The translations under genes were made by a program, and so were the position numbers. From the NCBI GenBank assembly GCA_937916485.1, contig CALFSV010000120.1:1-64000 (forward strand): 64,000 nt of DNA, given 5' to 3'. Position 1 is the first letter of the stretch. Each line of letters starts with the position of its first letter. Positions 18,378 to 26,906 of this stretch are shown one piece after another. The notes beneath the pieces are model-generated. The model was not told the DNA's origin. It saw only the letters and a list, made by a program, of their open reading frames with translations, and searched no databases. Source of the DNA: an uncultured Paracoccaceae bacterium. Its GTDB lineage: Bacteria; Pseudomonadota; Alphaproteobacteria; Rhodobacterales; Rhodobacteraceae.

Positions 18378-19775
18378 TCATGCAGCAGCGTTCGCCCTGC
18401 GGACATATGTCGTCAGCCGGTCGACATCATAAAGAGGAAGGGCCATCACCTCATCCCCGATTTCGGTCACAGCCGGGGACAGGTAGCGCAGGCCCGGTAT
18501 CCGGGTCTCAAGCCCCGCCCCGACGCGCAAGCCCTGGCCGACCCTTTCGATCCAGCCGCGCGAGATGAGGCCAGCCGTCATAAGCTCATAAGCCTGAGGA
18601 TCGGGACCGGCGCAATTGATGACGATGGGCGCATTCAGGTCCGACGGTCCATCGGGGCCGGTGACCCGGACGCGGGTGGTTCGGTCGGCTCCGGCGACGA
18701 CGTAGTCGACCTTGGCCCGGATCATCCGGATCTGCCCCGCACGGCGTAGCCTGTCAAAGTCGGCAAGGCTGTCGGCGGTGCCGCGCCGGAACCGTCGGTC
18801 TAGCGGGCCGATAACACGCCTGCGTTGGTCAATATCCGGGATCAGGGCCGCCAGCCCAACCTGGTCGAGGAAGGCGCGGTAGCCCCGGCGCAGTTCTGCC
18901 ATCCGGGCACCTTTGGCCCTGTGGGCGGCAAGATCGGCGTCGACAGCGGCCAGAAAGGCCTCGGCATCGGGGTAGGGACCGCGCAGATCGGGGGTGACGG
19001 GCGCGCCTCGGGGCCGGGTCCAGATCAGGGGCTCGGGCAGCAGGCCCGACGGGGACAGGACCGCCATGCGGATCCGATCCTCGGGCAGCAGGCATTGCAT
19101 CAGGCGCAGCACGTCGAGCATGGCGGCGTTGGCCCCAAGGCACAGGACCTCGGCATCGGGGCGCAGGGCGGCGGCTATGGCGGCCTCGTTACCGTAAAGC
19201 TGTTCAAAGGCCGCAGGGCCGGTATCGGCGCCAAACCGGGCCGGGGCAGGGCCGCCGGTGGCGACATCGACGCTGTCGGCCTGCATCTGCTGGCCATCGG
19301 ACAGGGTCAGCCTGAAACGGTCTCCGTCCCGCGCCAGATCGGTGACGATGGCCGGGCGCAGGGTGACCCGGACACCCCGCGCATGATGGGCGGCAAGAGC
19401 GGCGTCCGTCCTGTCGCGGAGGTAGTCGCCAAAGACCGCACGGGGCAGGAACAGGGCGGCATGATCGTCCGCCGCTATGGCAACTGCGTCAAAGGCGGTG
19501 CCACGCGGGTGGCGGGCCTTGCGGGAGGCGACCTTTGGCCAGTTTTCCGCGACCCAATCGGGAAAGGCCGGATCGACGGTGCCTGCGGGCGAATTCAACA
19601 GGTACGCGTCGCGCCAGGGCGCGTCGGGCGGATGATCGGCATAGGCCAGACCCCGGCCAAGCTGACCGGAACCGGGTCCGATAACTGTCAGGGCATCGCC
19701 GGGATCAAGGGGGGCGAGGGCGGCAAATGCTGCCGCCACCGCCCCGTCCCCGATCACCACATGGTGGCCGGCCAA
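18378..19775 (-). CDS. FAD/NAD(P)-binding domain protein
   Basis: A 465-residue protein with an N-terminal Rossmann dinucleotide fold (V-V-I-G-D-G-A-V-A-A-A-F near 6-17) and a second nucleotide-binding segment near 205-220 (L-C-L-G-A-N-A-A-M). The pattern, including L-L-N-S-P-A-G and the late N-C-A-G-P motif, resembles the FAD-NAD(P)-binding family (NAD_binding_9) and putative hydroxyacylglutathione- or siderophore-type monooxygenases, but no specific reaction can be assigned. It lies 9 nt after msrA. The apparent start is TTG 19775, with AAAGGG upstream; a GTG pair a few codons later is the alternative, though it would cut into the first beta strand. Confidence 0.75.
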   Translation of the reverse strand: MAGHHVVIGDGAVAAAFAALAPLDPGDALTVIGPGSGQLGRGLAYADHPPDAPWRDAYLLNSPAGTVDPAFPDWVAENWPKVASRKARHPRGTAFDAVAIAADDHAALFLPRAVFGDYLRDRTDAALAAHHARGVRVTLRPAIVTDLARDGDRFRLTLSDGQQMQADSVDVATGGPAPARFGADTGPAAFEQLYGNEAAIAAALRPDAEVLCLGANAAMLDVLRLMQCLLPEDRIRMAVLSPSGLLPEPLIWTRPRGAPVTPDLRGPYPDAEAFLAAVDADLAAHRAKGARMAELRRGYRAFLDQVGLAALIPDIDQRRRVIGPLDRRFRRGTADSLADFDRLRRAGQIRMIRAKVDYVVAGADRTTRVRVTGPDGPSDLNAPIVINCAGPDPQAYELMTAGLISRGWIERVGQGLRVGAGLETRIPGLRYLSPAVTEIGDEVMALPLYDVDRLTTYVRRANAAA

Positions 19776-19784
19776 GTCGGCCCT

Positions 19785-20291
19785 TTACTCAGCCGCGGCC
19801 CGACGGGGCAAGACCCAGTTGGGGCGGACAAAGTGACAGGTGTAGCCGTGGGGAATACGCTCAAGGTAGTCCTGATGCTCGGGCTCGGCCTCCCAGAAGT
19901 CGCCAACGGGGGCAAGCTCGGTCACCACTTTGCCCGGCCAGAGGCCAGAGGCGTTGACGTCGGCAATCGTATCGACGGCCACGTCCTTTTGCTCGGGCGA
20001 GGTGTAGTAGATGGCTGACCGGTAGGACAGGCCGCGATCATTGCCCTGCCGGTTCGGCGTGGTCGGGTCGTGGATCTGAAAAAAGAACTCAAGCAAGGTG
20101 CGGTAGCTGATCACTTCGGGGTCAAAGATGATCTCGATCCCTTCGGCATGGGTGCCATGGTTGCGGTAGGTGGCGTTTTTTACGTCGCCCCCGGTATAGC
20201 CAACACGGGTCGATTGCACACCGGGCAGTTTACGGATCAGATCCTGCATTCCCCAGAAACAGCCACCGGCCAATACTGCGCGTTCAGACAT
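19785..20291 (-). CDS. msrA: Peptide-methionine (S)-S-oxide reductase MsrA
   Basis: A 168-residue MsrA. The catalytic motif G-C-F-W-G is at 10-14 with the nucleophile Cys11; the family's G-Y-T-G-G near 32-36 and H-D-P-T near 74-77 are also present. It repairs the S-epimer of methionine sulfoxide in the cytoplasm using thioredoxin. A resolving Cys appears near the C-terminus (Y-T-C-H-F). A strong AGGAGG lies 7 nt before the ATG. It heads a likely two-gene transcript with the FAD-binding protein. Confidence 0.96.
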   Translation of the reverse strand: MSERAVLAGGCFWGMQDLIRKLPGVQSTRVGYTGGDVKNATYRNHGTHAEGIEIIFDPEVISYRTLLEFFFQIHDPTTPNRQGNDRGLSYRSAIYYTSPEQKDVAVDTIADVNASGLWPGKVVTELAPVGDFWEAEPEHQDYLERIPHGYTCHFVRPNWVLPRRAAAE

Positions 20292-20510
20292 TTTGATCCT
20301 CCTGTCAGCCGTCGTCCCAATGGGGGCACGGCAGGTATCCTTGATGCCTTATATGTGGGGCGCAGCGGGCGACTGTCTAGGGGGCGTGGGCCGTGCCAAG
20401 ACCCCGGTGACGGCTATGTGCCTAATTTTTCAGGGACAAACGCGGACGTGACACATTGGTGGCGTGACGCTGCCAAAAGAATTGCCTATGTGAAGGTCAG
20501 GAGGCCGCCG

Positions 20511-21266
20511 ATGCTATCGCCAGACATGATCCTTGACGCCACGTTGCTGCCTGCGATGACCATCGCGCTTCTGGCCGGGCTGTTGTCCTTTCTAAGTCCC
20601 TGCGTGCTGCCGATCGTGCCACCCTACCTTGCCTATATGGGCGGTGTTTCAGTGTCGGAGCTGGCCGAGACCAAGGCCGCCCGGCGGCGGGTCCTGCTGG
20701 CGGCGGCGTTCTTCGTGATGGGGCTTTCAACGGTGTTCTTGCTGCTGGGCATCGCCTTTTCGGCGCTTGGGCGGGCTTTGCTGCAGTATCAGGACTGGTT
20801 TCTCTGGATCGCTGGGGTGACCATCATGATTTTTGGGGCGCACTTCATTGGCATTTTCCGCATCCCCTTTCTGGACCGCGAGGCCCGGATGGATGCGGGC
20901 GACAAGGGGGGGTCAGCCTTTGGGGCCTATGTCCTCGGGCTTGCCTTTGCGTTTGGCTGGACGCCCTGCCTGGGGCCGATCCTGGGAACGATCCTGTCGC
21001 TTGCAGCCTCAGAGGGCGACATGGCGCGAGGCACGACCTTGCTGGCCGTCTATGCCCTTGGGCTTGGGATTCCGTTCCTGCTGGTTGCGGCCTTCTTCCC
21101 GCGCCTCAAGGGGCCGATGGCCTATATGAAACGGAACATGGACCGGATCGAACGGACGTCGGGCCTCTTGCTCTGGACGGTGGGACTGATGATGGTCACG
21201 GGTCAATTCACCGATTTCAGTTGGTGGCTGCTGGAACGGTTCCCGGCGCTGGCGACCCTCGGCTAG
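20511..21266 (+). CDS. ccdA: CcdA-type cytochrome c biogenesis protein
   Basis: A 251-residue membrane protein of the CcdA/DsbD transmembrane family, with six predicted helices. The redox pair is Cys31 in S-P-C-V-L-P and Cys153 in T-P-C-L-G-P. It carries electrons from cytoplasmic thioredoxin across the inner membrane to periplasmic thiol proteins used in cytochrome c maturation. A clear AGGAGG precedes ATG 20511 by 6 nt. A longer in-frame reading upstream overlaps msrA in antisense and is not real. It is divergent from msrA; the shared intergenic stretch holds the promoters of both. Confidence 0.93.
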   Translation: MLSPDMILDATLLPAMTIALLAGLLSFLSPCVLPIVPPYLAYMGGVSVSELAETKAARRRVLLAAAFFVMGLSTVFLLLGIAFSALGRALLQYQDWFLWIAGVTIMIFGAHFIGIFRIPFLDREARMDAGDKGGSAFGAYVLGLAFAFGWTPCLGPILGTILSLAASEGDMARGTTLLAVYALGLGIPFLLVAAFFPRLKGPMAYMKRNMDRIERTSGLLLWTVGLMMVTGQFTDFSWWLLERFPALATLG

Positions 21267-21326
21267 GGCTTATTTCCGCCGGAGTTTTGCGCTATGCTGC
21301 ACGCTAGTGTTGTGTAGGCAGGGTAA

Positions 21327-22592
21327 ATGAAAACAGCTCATCCTCAAAAGAAGGGCGTGAGACGGCGGCGGGTCTTTTACATTCCGGGCTATGACCCCTT
21401 CCACCCCAGACGGTACCGCGAGCTATATCGCAAGGAAGGTACCATCCAGGCCGAGGTGTCCGGATACAACCTTACCCTGCGACCCAAGGCCAAAAGCGAA
21501 GGTCCTTATGGCTGGCACGTCACCTCCAGGATTGCCGAACGGTCAACAGATGCCGATTTCGAGGTGCTGGTCTGGTCCGATATCGTGCGCGGCTCCATGA
21601 GCCAGACAATCGCCGCGACCTATCTGCAAATGATCCGCACCGCCTGGATTTACATCGGCTCGGGCACGCTGGGCCGCCTGATGTGGCTGCGCAAGGGGCC
21701 GGTGATCGCGGCACTATACCCGGTGGGAATGTTGATCGCCCAACTCCTGCTGTCCCTTTTGGCGGGGGCTGTCGCGGGTAACCTATCGGCAAAAGGGGCG
21801 GGAGTGTTGGCGGGCCTTGTCGGCTGGTCCCTCGGGCCGGTTGCGGCCTACCTCTATTGGCCGCTTTTCATGGTAGTCGCCGTGAGTGTTCTGCGGTGGT
21901 TCAAGGGACAGGACGGCAGGTTCTTTGCCTACTACCTCATGCATGACTACGCCTATTCGGCTCAGTTCAAGGGGGCCAACCCACCCGCTCTGGAGGAGCG
22001 GATGAAAGAGTTTGGCGACCGCATCTCCGAGGCTTTGCAGTCGGACACGGACGAGGTGTTGGTCGTTGGTCATTCGTCGGGGGCGCATCTGGCGGTGTCA
22101 ATTCTGTCGGACCTGATCCGGGCTGGGCGGGTTCGGGCGGACGGGCCCGCGCTTGGATTTCTGAGCCTGGGGCAGGTGGTCCCGATGGTATCGTTCCTGC
22201 CAAAGGCCGACCGCCTACGGGCCGATCTGGCCTTTCTGGCGGCCCGGGACGAGGTCAGGTGGATTGACGTCACAGCACCGGGGGACGGCTGCGCCTTTGC
22301 CCTGTGCGACCCCGTAGCGGTGTCTGGCGTGGCCCCACCAGACCAGCGCTGGCCGCTTGTCATTTCGGCGGCCTTCACCCAGACCCTGACCCCCGAGACA
22401 TGGAAACTTTTGCGCTGGCGCTTTTTCCGGCTGCATTTTCAATACCTCTGCGCCTTTGATCGGCCGGGGGACTATGACTACTTTCAGATCACCGCCGGGC
22501 CCTATTCACTGGGCGATCGGTATGCCGACAGGCTGCCGTCGAAGAGCCGGATTGATGTTCCGGCCTCAAAATACACTTCGATGGCGGCGTGA
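21327..22592 (+). CDS. Membrane protein with serine-hydrolase-like GHSSG motif, function unknown
   Basis: A 421-residue protein that I cannot place in a named family. The N-terminus (R-V-F-Y-I-P-G-Y-D-P near 15-24) resembles the first strand and oxyanion loop of alpha/beta hydrolases. Two hydrophobic segments follow at about 128-152 and 160-186, giving a membrane-anchored hairpin. The C-terminal half has V-V-G-H-S-S-G-A-H near 245-253, a classic nucleophile elbow. Two membrane helices inserted within a hydrolase fold would be unusual. Its stop overlaps the start of the P450 gene as GTGA, so the two are co-translated and may act on one hydrophobic substrate, such as a lipid. Confidence 0.7.
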   Translation: MKTAHPQKKGVRRRRVFYIPGYDPFHPRRYRELYRKEGTIQAEVSGYNLTLRPKAKSEGPYGWHVTSRIAERSTDADFEVLVWSDIVRGSMSQTIAATYLQMIRTAWIYIGSGTLGRLMWLRKGPVIAALYPVGMLIAQLLLSLLAGAVAGNLSAKGAGVLAGLVGWSLGPVAAYLYWPLFMVVAVSVLRWFKGQDGRFFAYYLMHDYAYSAQFKGANPPALEERMKEFGDRISEALQSDTDEVLVVGHSSGAHLAVSILSDLIRAGRVRADGPALGFLSLGQVVPMVSFLPKADRLRADLAFLAARDEVRWIDVTAPGDGCAFALCDPVAVSGVAPPDQRWPLVISAAFTQTLTPETWKLLRWRFFRLHFQYLCAFDRPGDYDYFQITAGPYSLGDRYADRLPSKSRIDVPASKYTSMAA

Positions 22593-23947
22593 CACGGGCC
22601 CTTCCTCCAAAGCCTGCGGCCCGGCCCGACAAGGTGTCGCTCTGGCGCTATCTGAGGCTTTTCCGCGCCGATATCCTGTCGGCCCAACCGGCCAAGCTTT
22701 ACCGGGCGTGGATGGCCGAGTTTCGGACGCCGTTCTTTCGCAGTTACATGATCAATGACCCAAAGCTGCTGACCCTTGTGCTGAAGGACCGTCCCGACGA
22801 CTTTCCCAAGTCTGACAGGATCGGGGCCGGGTTGCGGCCCTTGCTTGGAAACTCGGTCTTTCTGACCAATGGAGAGGTCTGGAAACGCCAGCGCCGCATC
22901 ATTGACCCGGCCTTCGAAGGCGGGCGTTTGCGCGACACCTTTCCGGCCATGTGGGCGGCAGGTGAGGCCGCGGTCGAGCGGATCGAAGGGCTGGCCACCG
23001 GAAAGCCCGTTGAGATCGAGGAAGAGACAAGCCACGCTGCCGCCGATGTCATCTTTCGCACACTGTTTTCGATCCCGATCGAACACGATCTGGCGACCCG
23101 CGTCTTTGCCGAATTCAAAGCCCATCAACGCAGCCAGCCGATCCTCAATCTTGCAGCGTTTCTACCCGGACCCAGCTGGATGCCCCGGTTTTTCCGGTCC
23201 GAGACCCGGCGCACCGCCCGGCTGATCCGGGATCTGATTGGGCGGCTGGTGGCGGAGCGGGCTGCGTTGATTGATGCCGGAACGGCCCCCGACGACTTGG
23301 CGTCCAAGACCATGACGACCGCCGACCCGCTGGACGGCCAGCGTCTTAGCGCAGACGAGATGGTCGATCAGGTCGCGATCTTTTTCCTCGCGGGTCATGA
23401 AACAAGCGCCTCTGCACTGGCCTGGACGCTGTACCTATTGGCCACCCATCCCGACTGGCAGGACCAGATCGCTGCCGAGGCCGCGACGCTGGAGCCTGCC
23501 TTTTCCAACCTGTCGCGCCTTCGGGTCACCCGCGACGTGTTTCGCGAGGCGCTGCGGCTGTATCCCCCCGTTCCGATGATGGTGCGCGAGGCGATGCAGG
23601 ACGAGACATTCCGCGAGCGGCCGGTTCGGCCCGGTGCGCAGGTGGTGCTGTCACCCTGGCACCTGCATCGGCATGAGAGGCTGTGGGATCAGCCCGACGC
23701 CTTTGACCCCGCCCGTTGGCAGACAGAGGCCGCAAAGGCGTCGGCGCGGGACGCCTATATGCCATTTTCGACCGGTCCGCGGGTCTGCACAGGCGCAGGC
23801 TTTGCCATGGCCGAAGGGGTTTTGCTGCTGGCGATGCTGGTGCGGCGGTTCCGGTTCGACCCGGTCGAGGGGCGGATACCGGTGCCGGTTGCCCATCTGA
23901 CGGTGCGGGCCAAGGACGGGATCTGGCTCAAGATCTCGGCCCGTTGA
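22589..23947 (+). CDS. Cytochrome P450
   Basis: A full-length 452-residue P450. The oxygen-activation motif A-G-H-E-T-S is at 268-273, the K-helix E-A-L-R at 320-323, and the haem-binding loop F-S-T-G-P-R-V-C-T-G at 393-402 with the haem ligand Cys400. No N-terminal membrane anchor is visible. It resembles bacterial P450s of the CYP102/CYP4-like soluble group and may hydroxylate fatty acids or other lipids. It starts at GTG 22589, overlapping the upstream stop by 4 nt. No ferredoxin or reductase gene is adjacent, so electrons must come from a partner encoded elsewhere. Confidence 0.94.
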   Translation: MTRALPPKPAARPDKVSLWRYLRLFRADILSAQPAKLYRAWMAEFRTPFFRSYMINDPKLLTLVLKDRPDDFPKSDRIGAGLRPLLGNSVFLTNGEVWKRQRRIIDPAFEGGRLRDTFPAMWAAGEAAVERIEGLATGKPVEIEEETSHAAADVIFRTLFSIPIEHDLATRVFAEFKAHQRSQPILNLAAFLPGPSWMPRFFRSETRRTARLIRDLIGRLVAERAALIDAGTAPDDLASKTMTTADPLDGQRLSADEMVDQVAIFFLAGHETSASALAWTLYLLATHPDWQDQIAAEAATLEPAFSNLSRLRVTRDVFREALRLYPPVPMMVREAMQDETFRERPVRPGAQVVLSPWHLHRHERLWDQPDAFDPARWQTEAAKASARDAYMPFSTGPRVCTGAGFAMAEGVLLLAMLVRRFRFDPVEGRIPVPVAHLTVRAKDGIWLKISAR

Positions 23948-24206
23948 TTCGGCGTCGCTTGGGGGCATCGTTGCCGCCATGCGGATGATCTGATCGGCGG
24001 GGTCGCACTGTTTACAATGCCGTTTGAATTTGGGCACGGAACCATATTCAGAACACAATTCAAGCGATGGCTGAATATAATAATAAATCAAATAATTACG
24101 ATACGACCTTAACATAAACTCAGCGCAAATCTGTCGGATTTTTGTCAGGCTGGCGGCGAATTGGGGTAAACCTCGTCTGTGTTGTTAAACGAGGAGTTCC
24201 TGATCC
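23948..24206. other. Intergenic stretch with AT-rich core
   Basis: Between the P450 gene and a small unknown gene. The part from about 24050 to 24120 is strikingly AT-rich (runs of ataataata and aataattac) in an otherwise GC-rich window. It may hold the promoter of the following gene. I see no tRNA or transposon remnant. Confidence 0.5.
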
Positions 24207-24461
24207 ATGTCCGCGTCTTCCAGTGAAACCTTGACCAGCCGTATCGTTGACCAATTTGCGGCATTACTGTCCCGCTTTTCCAAGCGTGGGCCGGACAGCA
24301 GTTTGCGGGTTTCCAAAAGACGACGGGCGACGGTTGCAAGTATTGACACCGTAAAGATCAGGGTTCCCGATCTGCCACCGTGCAAACCATTGAACAAAAT
24401 GGAACTGTCGGAAAAGGATCAACTGGCCCTGATGCGCAATGCTCTTTACGAAAAGGACTAA
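24207..24461 (+). CDS. Small protein of unknown function
   Basis: An 84-residue, basic, cysteine-poor protein with no family that I recognise. The middle is rich in Arg and Lys (V-S-K-R-R-R-A near 35-41); the C-terminal third is more polar and probably helical. There is no signal peptide or membrane segment. Support for it as a gene comes from a GAGGAG ribosome site 10 nt before ATG 24207, an AT-rich promoter-like leader, and the way its stop (TAA) interlocks with the stop of the convergent gene as CTAA. It could be a small DNA- or RNA-binding protein, but that is inference from charge only. Confidence 0.55.
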   Translation: MSASSSETLTSRIVDQFAALLSRFSKRGPDSSLRVSKRRRATVASIDTVKIRVPDLPPCKPLNKMELSEKDQLALMRNALYEKD

Positions 24462-24709
24462 TCCCTAACGTCCTGCCCTGTTGCACGATCTTGCGCGTCG
24501 CGCAGAACAAAGACGCGGATAGCCGAGGCCAGCCCGACATCGCCCCGTGCTGCATCAATCTCGGCCGCCAACCCATTCAAGGTGACTTCGCGCCTGTCGG
24601 CAATCTCGCGGAATGCCTCCCAGAACGACCTTTCGAGGGAAACACTCGTCCGATGCCCCCGTAGCGTAAGGGAGTGTTTGACAGGGCGCCCAGATGCCGA
24701 CGCCGTCAT
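24458..24709 (-). CDS. Ribbon-helix-helix domain protein (RHH_4 type)
   Basis: An 83-residue protein with a single ribbon-helix-helix domain. The strand is H-R-T-S-V-S-L-E near 19-26, followed by helix F-W-E-A-F-R-E-I-A and the second helix after T-L-N-G-L. Such domains bind DNA as dimers, and this subfamily occurs widely in alphaproteobacteria without a known target. It starts at ATG 24709, overlapping the DUF4169 stop as ATGA, so it is co-translated with fumC and DUF4169. It could regulate its own operon. Confidence 0.85.
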   Translation of the reverse strand: MTASASGRPVKHSLTLRGHRTSVSLERSFWEAFREIADRREVTLNGLAAEIDAARGDVGLASAIRVFVLRDAQDRATGQDVRD

Positions 24710-24888
24710 TCGTCGTCGAACTTGAGCTGATCAATCCGACGTTTCACCTGTTCCATCTTCGTGGCATTCAGCAGGCGTTGGGCCTTTGTCAGCCCGTGCC
24801 GGACCGCATTAGTGTCGGCGCGGGCCTTTTCGGCGGCTTTGTCCCGTTCCTTGCGAACCTTGTTCAGGTTGATCGGGGTAGCGTTCAT
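24706..24888 (-). CDS. DUF4169 family protein
   Basis: A 60-residue, highly charged helical protein matching the DUF4169 pattern: I-N-L-N-K-V-R-K near 6-13, then alternating Lys, Arg and Glu, and F-G/H-G-L-T-K-A-Q near 31-38. Function is unknown. It is translationally coupled at both ends: ATG 24888 overlaps the fumC stop as ATGA, and its own stop overlaps the next gene as ATGA. Conservation of this tiny gene next to fumC suggests a role tied to that transcript. Confidence 0.88.
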   Translation of the reverse strand: MNATPINLNKVRKERDKAAEKARADTNAVRHGLTKAQRLLNATKMEQVKRRIDQLKFDDE

Positions 24889-26276
24889 TTCGGCCCGATC
24901 ATGTCTTCGGGACGGACAACCCGTTCAAAAGTCTCGTCATCGACAAAGCCCAGCTTGATCGCCTCTTCCTTGAGGGTCGTGCCGTTCTTGTGGGCGGTCT
25001 TGGCGACCGTGGTGGCATTGTCATAGCCGATCGTCGGGGCAAGGGCTGTCACCAGCATCAGGCTTTCGCGCATCAGCTTTTCGATGCGGACGCGATCGGC
25101 CTGGATGCCATCGACGCAATTGTCGGTAAAGGCCGAGCAGGCATCCCCGATAAGCTGCATGGATTGCAAGACGTTATAGGCCATCATTGGCTTCATCACG
25201 TTGAGTTCGAAGTGCCCCTGTGACCCGGCAAAGCCGACGGCGGCGTCATTGCCCATGACATGGGCACAGACCTGGGTGATCGCCTCGACCTGGGTCGGGT
25301 TTACCTTGCCCGGCATGATCGAGGACCCGGGCTCGTTCTCGGGCAACATCAGCTCGCCCAGACCGCAGCGGGGGCCAGAGCCGAGGAAACGGATGTCGCA
25401 GGCGATCTTGTAAAGGCTGGCTGCAACGGTCTTGAGGGCGCCGGACATTTCGACCAGCGCGTCATGGGCGGCCAGCGCCTCAAACTTGTTGGGGGCCGTG
25501 ACAAAGGGCAGGCCCGTGATTGCGGACATATGGGCCGCGACTGTGACACCCCAGCCCTTGGGGCTGTTCAGACCGGTGCCGACGGCCGTGCCGCCCTGCG
25601 CCAGTTCGTAGATCGCGGGCAGGGCGCCCTTGATCCGGCGAATCCCCATGGCAACCTGATGGACATAGCCCGAAAACTCTTGCCCAAGGGTCAGCGGGGT
25701 GGCGTCCATTGTATGAGTCCGGCCGATCTTGATGATGTCGGAAAATTCGCGCGACTTCATTTCAAGCGCGGCGTGCAGCTTGGCCAGGCCGGGCAGGGTG
25801 ACGTCATGGGCCGTGGTTGCAATGGCGATGTGCATTGCCGTGGGGAAGGTGTCGTTCGAGCTTTGGCCCATGTTCACATGGTCATTGGGGTGAACCGGCG
25901 TCTTTGAGCCGATCTCGCCGCCCAGCATCTCGATCGCGCGGTTCGAGATAACCTCATTGGCGTTCATGTTGGACTGCGTGCCCGACCCGGTCTGCCACAC
26001 CACAAGGGGGAAATGATCGTCAAGTTTGCCTGCCACAACCTCGGCTGCGGCGTTGATGATGGCGTCTGCCATATCCTCGGGCAGCTTTCCGCGCGCCTTG
26101 TTCGCCGTGGCGCAGGCCTGTTTGACAACACCCAGTGCGCGGACGATGGCGACAGGCTGCTTTTCCCATCCGATCGGGAAATTCAGAAGCGACCGCTGCG
26201 TTTGGGCCCCCCAATAGCGATCTGCGGGAACCTCGATGGGTCCAAAGCTGTCGGATTCGGTGCGGGTCTTGGTCAT
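24885..26276 (-). CDS. fumC: Fumarate hydratase class II
   Basis: A 463-residue, iron-free fumarase of the TCA cycle that interconverts fumarate and malate in the cytoplasm. The family signature [11 protein letters not shown] is at 317-327, the active-site region G-S-G-T-Q-S-N-M-N at 97-105, and the H-P-N-D-H-V-N substrate segment near 129-135 and T-H-T-M-D-A near 187-192. ATG 26276 matches the family start; the upstream in-frame extension runs through a hairpin and is not conserved-looking. Downstream two small genes overlap it as ATGA steps. Confidence 0.97.
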   Translation of the reverse strand: MTKTRTESDSFGPIEVPADRYWGAQTQRSLLNFPIGWEKQPVAIVRALGVVKQACATANKARGKLPEDMADAIINAAAEVVAGKLDDHFPLVVWQTGSGTQSNMNANEVISNRAIEMLGGEIGSKTPVHPNDHVNMGQSSNDTFPTAMHIAIATTAHDVTLPGLAKLHAALEMKSREFSDIIKIGRTHTMDATPLTLGQEFSGYVHQVAMGIRRIKGALPAIYELAQGGTAVGTGLNSPKGWGVTVAAHMSAITGLPFVTAPNKFEALAAHDALVEMSGALKTVAASLYKIACDIRFLGSGPRCGLGELMLPENEPGSSIMPGKVNPTQVEAITQVCAHVMGNDAAVGFAGSQGHFELNVMKPMMAYNVLQSMQLIGDACSAFTDNCVDGIQADRVRIEKLMRESLMLVTALAPTIGYDNATTVAKTAHKNGTTLKEEAIKLGFVDDETFERVVRPEDMIGPK

Positions 26277-26292
26277 TTCGACGATCCTTCGG

Positions 26293-26311
26293 AATGGAGT
26301 TGCACTCCATT
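26293..26311 (-). promoter_or_regulatory. Inverted repeat upstream of fumC
   Basis: AATGGAGT-TGC-ACTCCATT is a perfect 8 + 3 + 8 inverted repeat, 17 nt before the fumC start. It is either an operator or an RNA hairpin in the leader just above the ribosome site. No U-run follows, so it is not a typical terminator for sspB. Confidence 0.45.
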
Positions 26312-26353
26312 TAGCTGGGTCAGGACCCTGCCGCAACCGGCAGAGATCGCAGG

Positions 26354-26830
26354 TTATTTACGGAAGCTGTCGAGGCTGACAACCTGAGCCTTTTCCGACT
26401 TTGGCTTGGTCGGGGCAGGTTCGGCCATTTCATCCATAGGCGCCTCTTCGACCTCGTCGTCGTCTTCGGTTTCATCTTCCTGCGTCTCGAAACGCAGTCC
26501 GAATTCGACGGAAGGATCTACAAAGGTCTTGATAGCGTCGTAGGGAATGTAAAGTGGTTCGGGATTGTCCCCAAAGTTAAGGGTCACGGCGAATCCTTCG
26601 TCCGTCACCTCAAGGCCGTCAAACCAATGCTGAAGCACAATGGTCATTTCGCCCGGATAGCGGTCTGACAGCCAGTCGGCGATCTCGACGTCCGGGTGCA
26701 TGGTGTCGAACGTGATGAAGAAGTGATGTTTCCCCGGCAAGCCGGATTTGGCAACGCCAACAAGGACTTCTTGGATCAGGCCGCGCATGGCGCGGTGCAT
26801 CAGGTTGCCGTAGTCGATGCTGCGGGTCAC
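26354..26830 (-). CDS. sspB: SspB family ClpXP adaptor
   Basis: A 158-residue alphaproteobacterial SspB. The N-terminal [14 protein letters not shown] motif, the F-D-T-M-H-P core and the acidic linker (E-D-E-T-E-D-D-D near 120-130) are typical; the far C-terminus carries the short V-V-S-L-D-S-F-R-K tail of the type that docks on ClpX. It delivers ssrA-tagged and other substrates to ClpXP. GTG 26830 was chosen as start because it matches the family N-terminus and follows GGGAGAG; GTG 26848 would include the ribosome site. Confidence 0.92.
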   Translation of the reverse strand: MTRSIDYGNLMHRAMRGLIQEVLVGVAKSGLPGKHHFFITFDTMHPDVEIADWLSDRYPGEMTIVLQHWFDGLEVTDEGFAVTLNFGDNPEPLYIPYDAIKTFVDPSVEFGLRFETQEDETEDDDEVEEAPMDEMAEPAPTKPKSEKAQVVSLDSFRK

Positions 26831-26881
26831 GGTATTACACTCTCCCACTGGGTGCGGTCAGCATAAGGGATTCGGCGTCAG

Positions 26882-26902
26882 TGAAAAGAGCCCGCTTGCG
26901 GG
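26882..26902 (-). terminator. Intrinsic terminator after glk
   Basis: On the minus strand a short GC stem (CCCGC-AA-GCGGG, 26891-26902) is followed by CTCTTTTC, just past the glucokinase stop at 26907. Confidence 0.55.
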
Positions 26903-26906
26903 ACTT

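Noticed and set aside
24458..24888. RHH protein and DUF4169 as a toxin-antitoxin pair
   Set aside because: DUF4169 has no toxin fold, and both are tied to fumC in a conserved arrangement.
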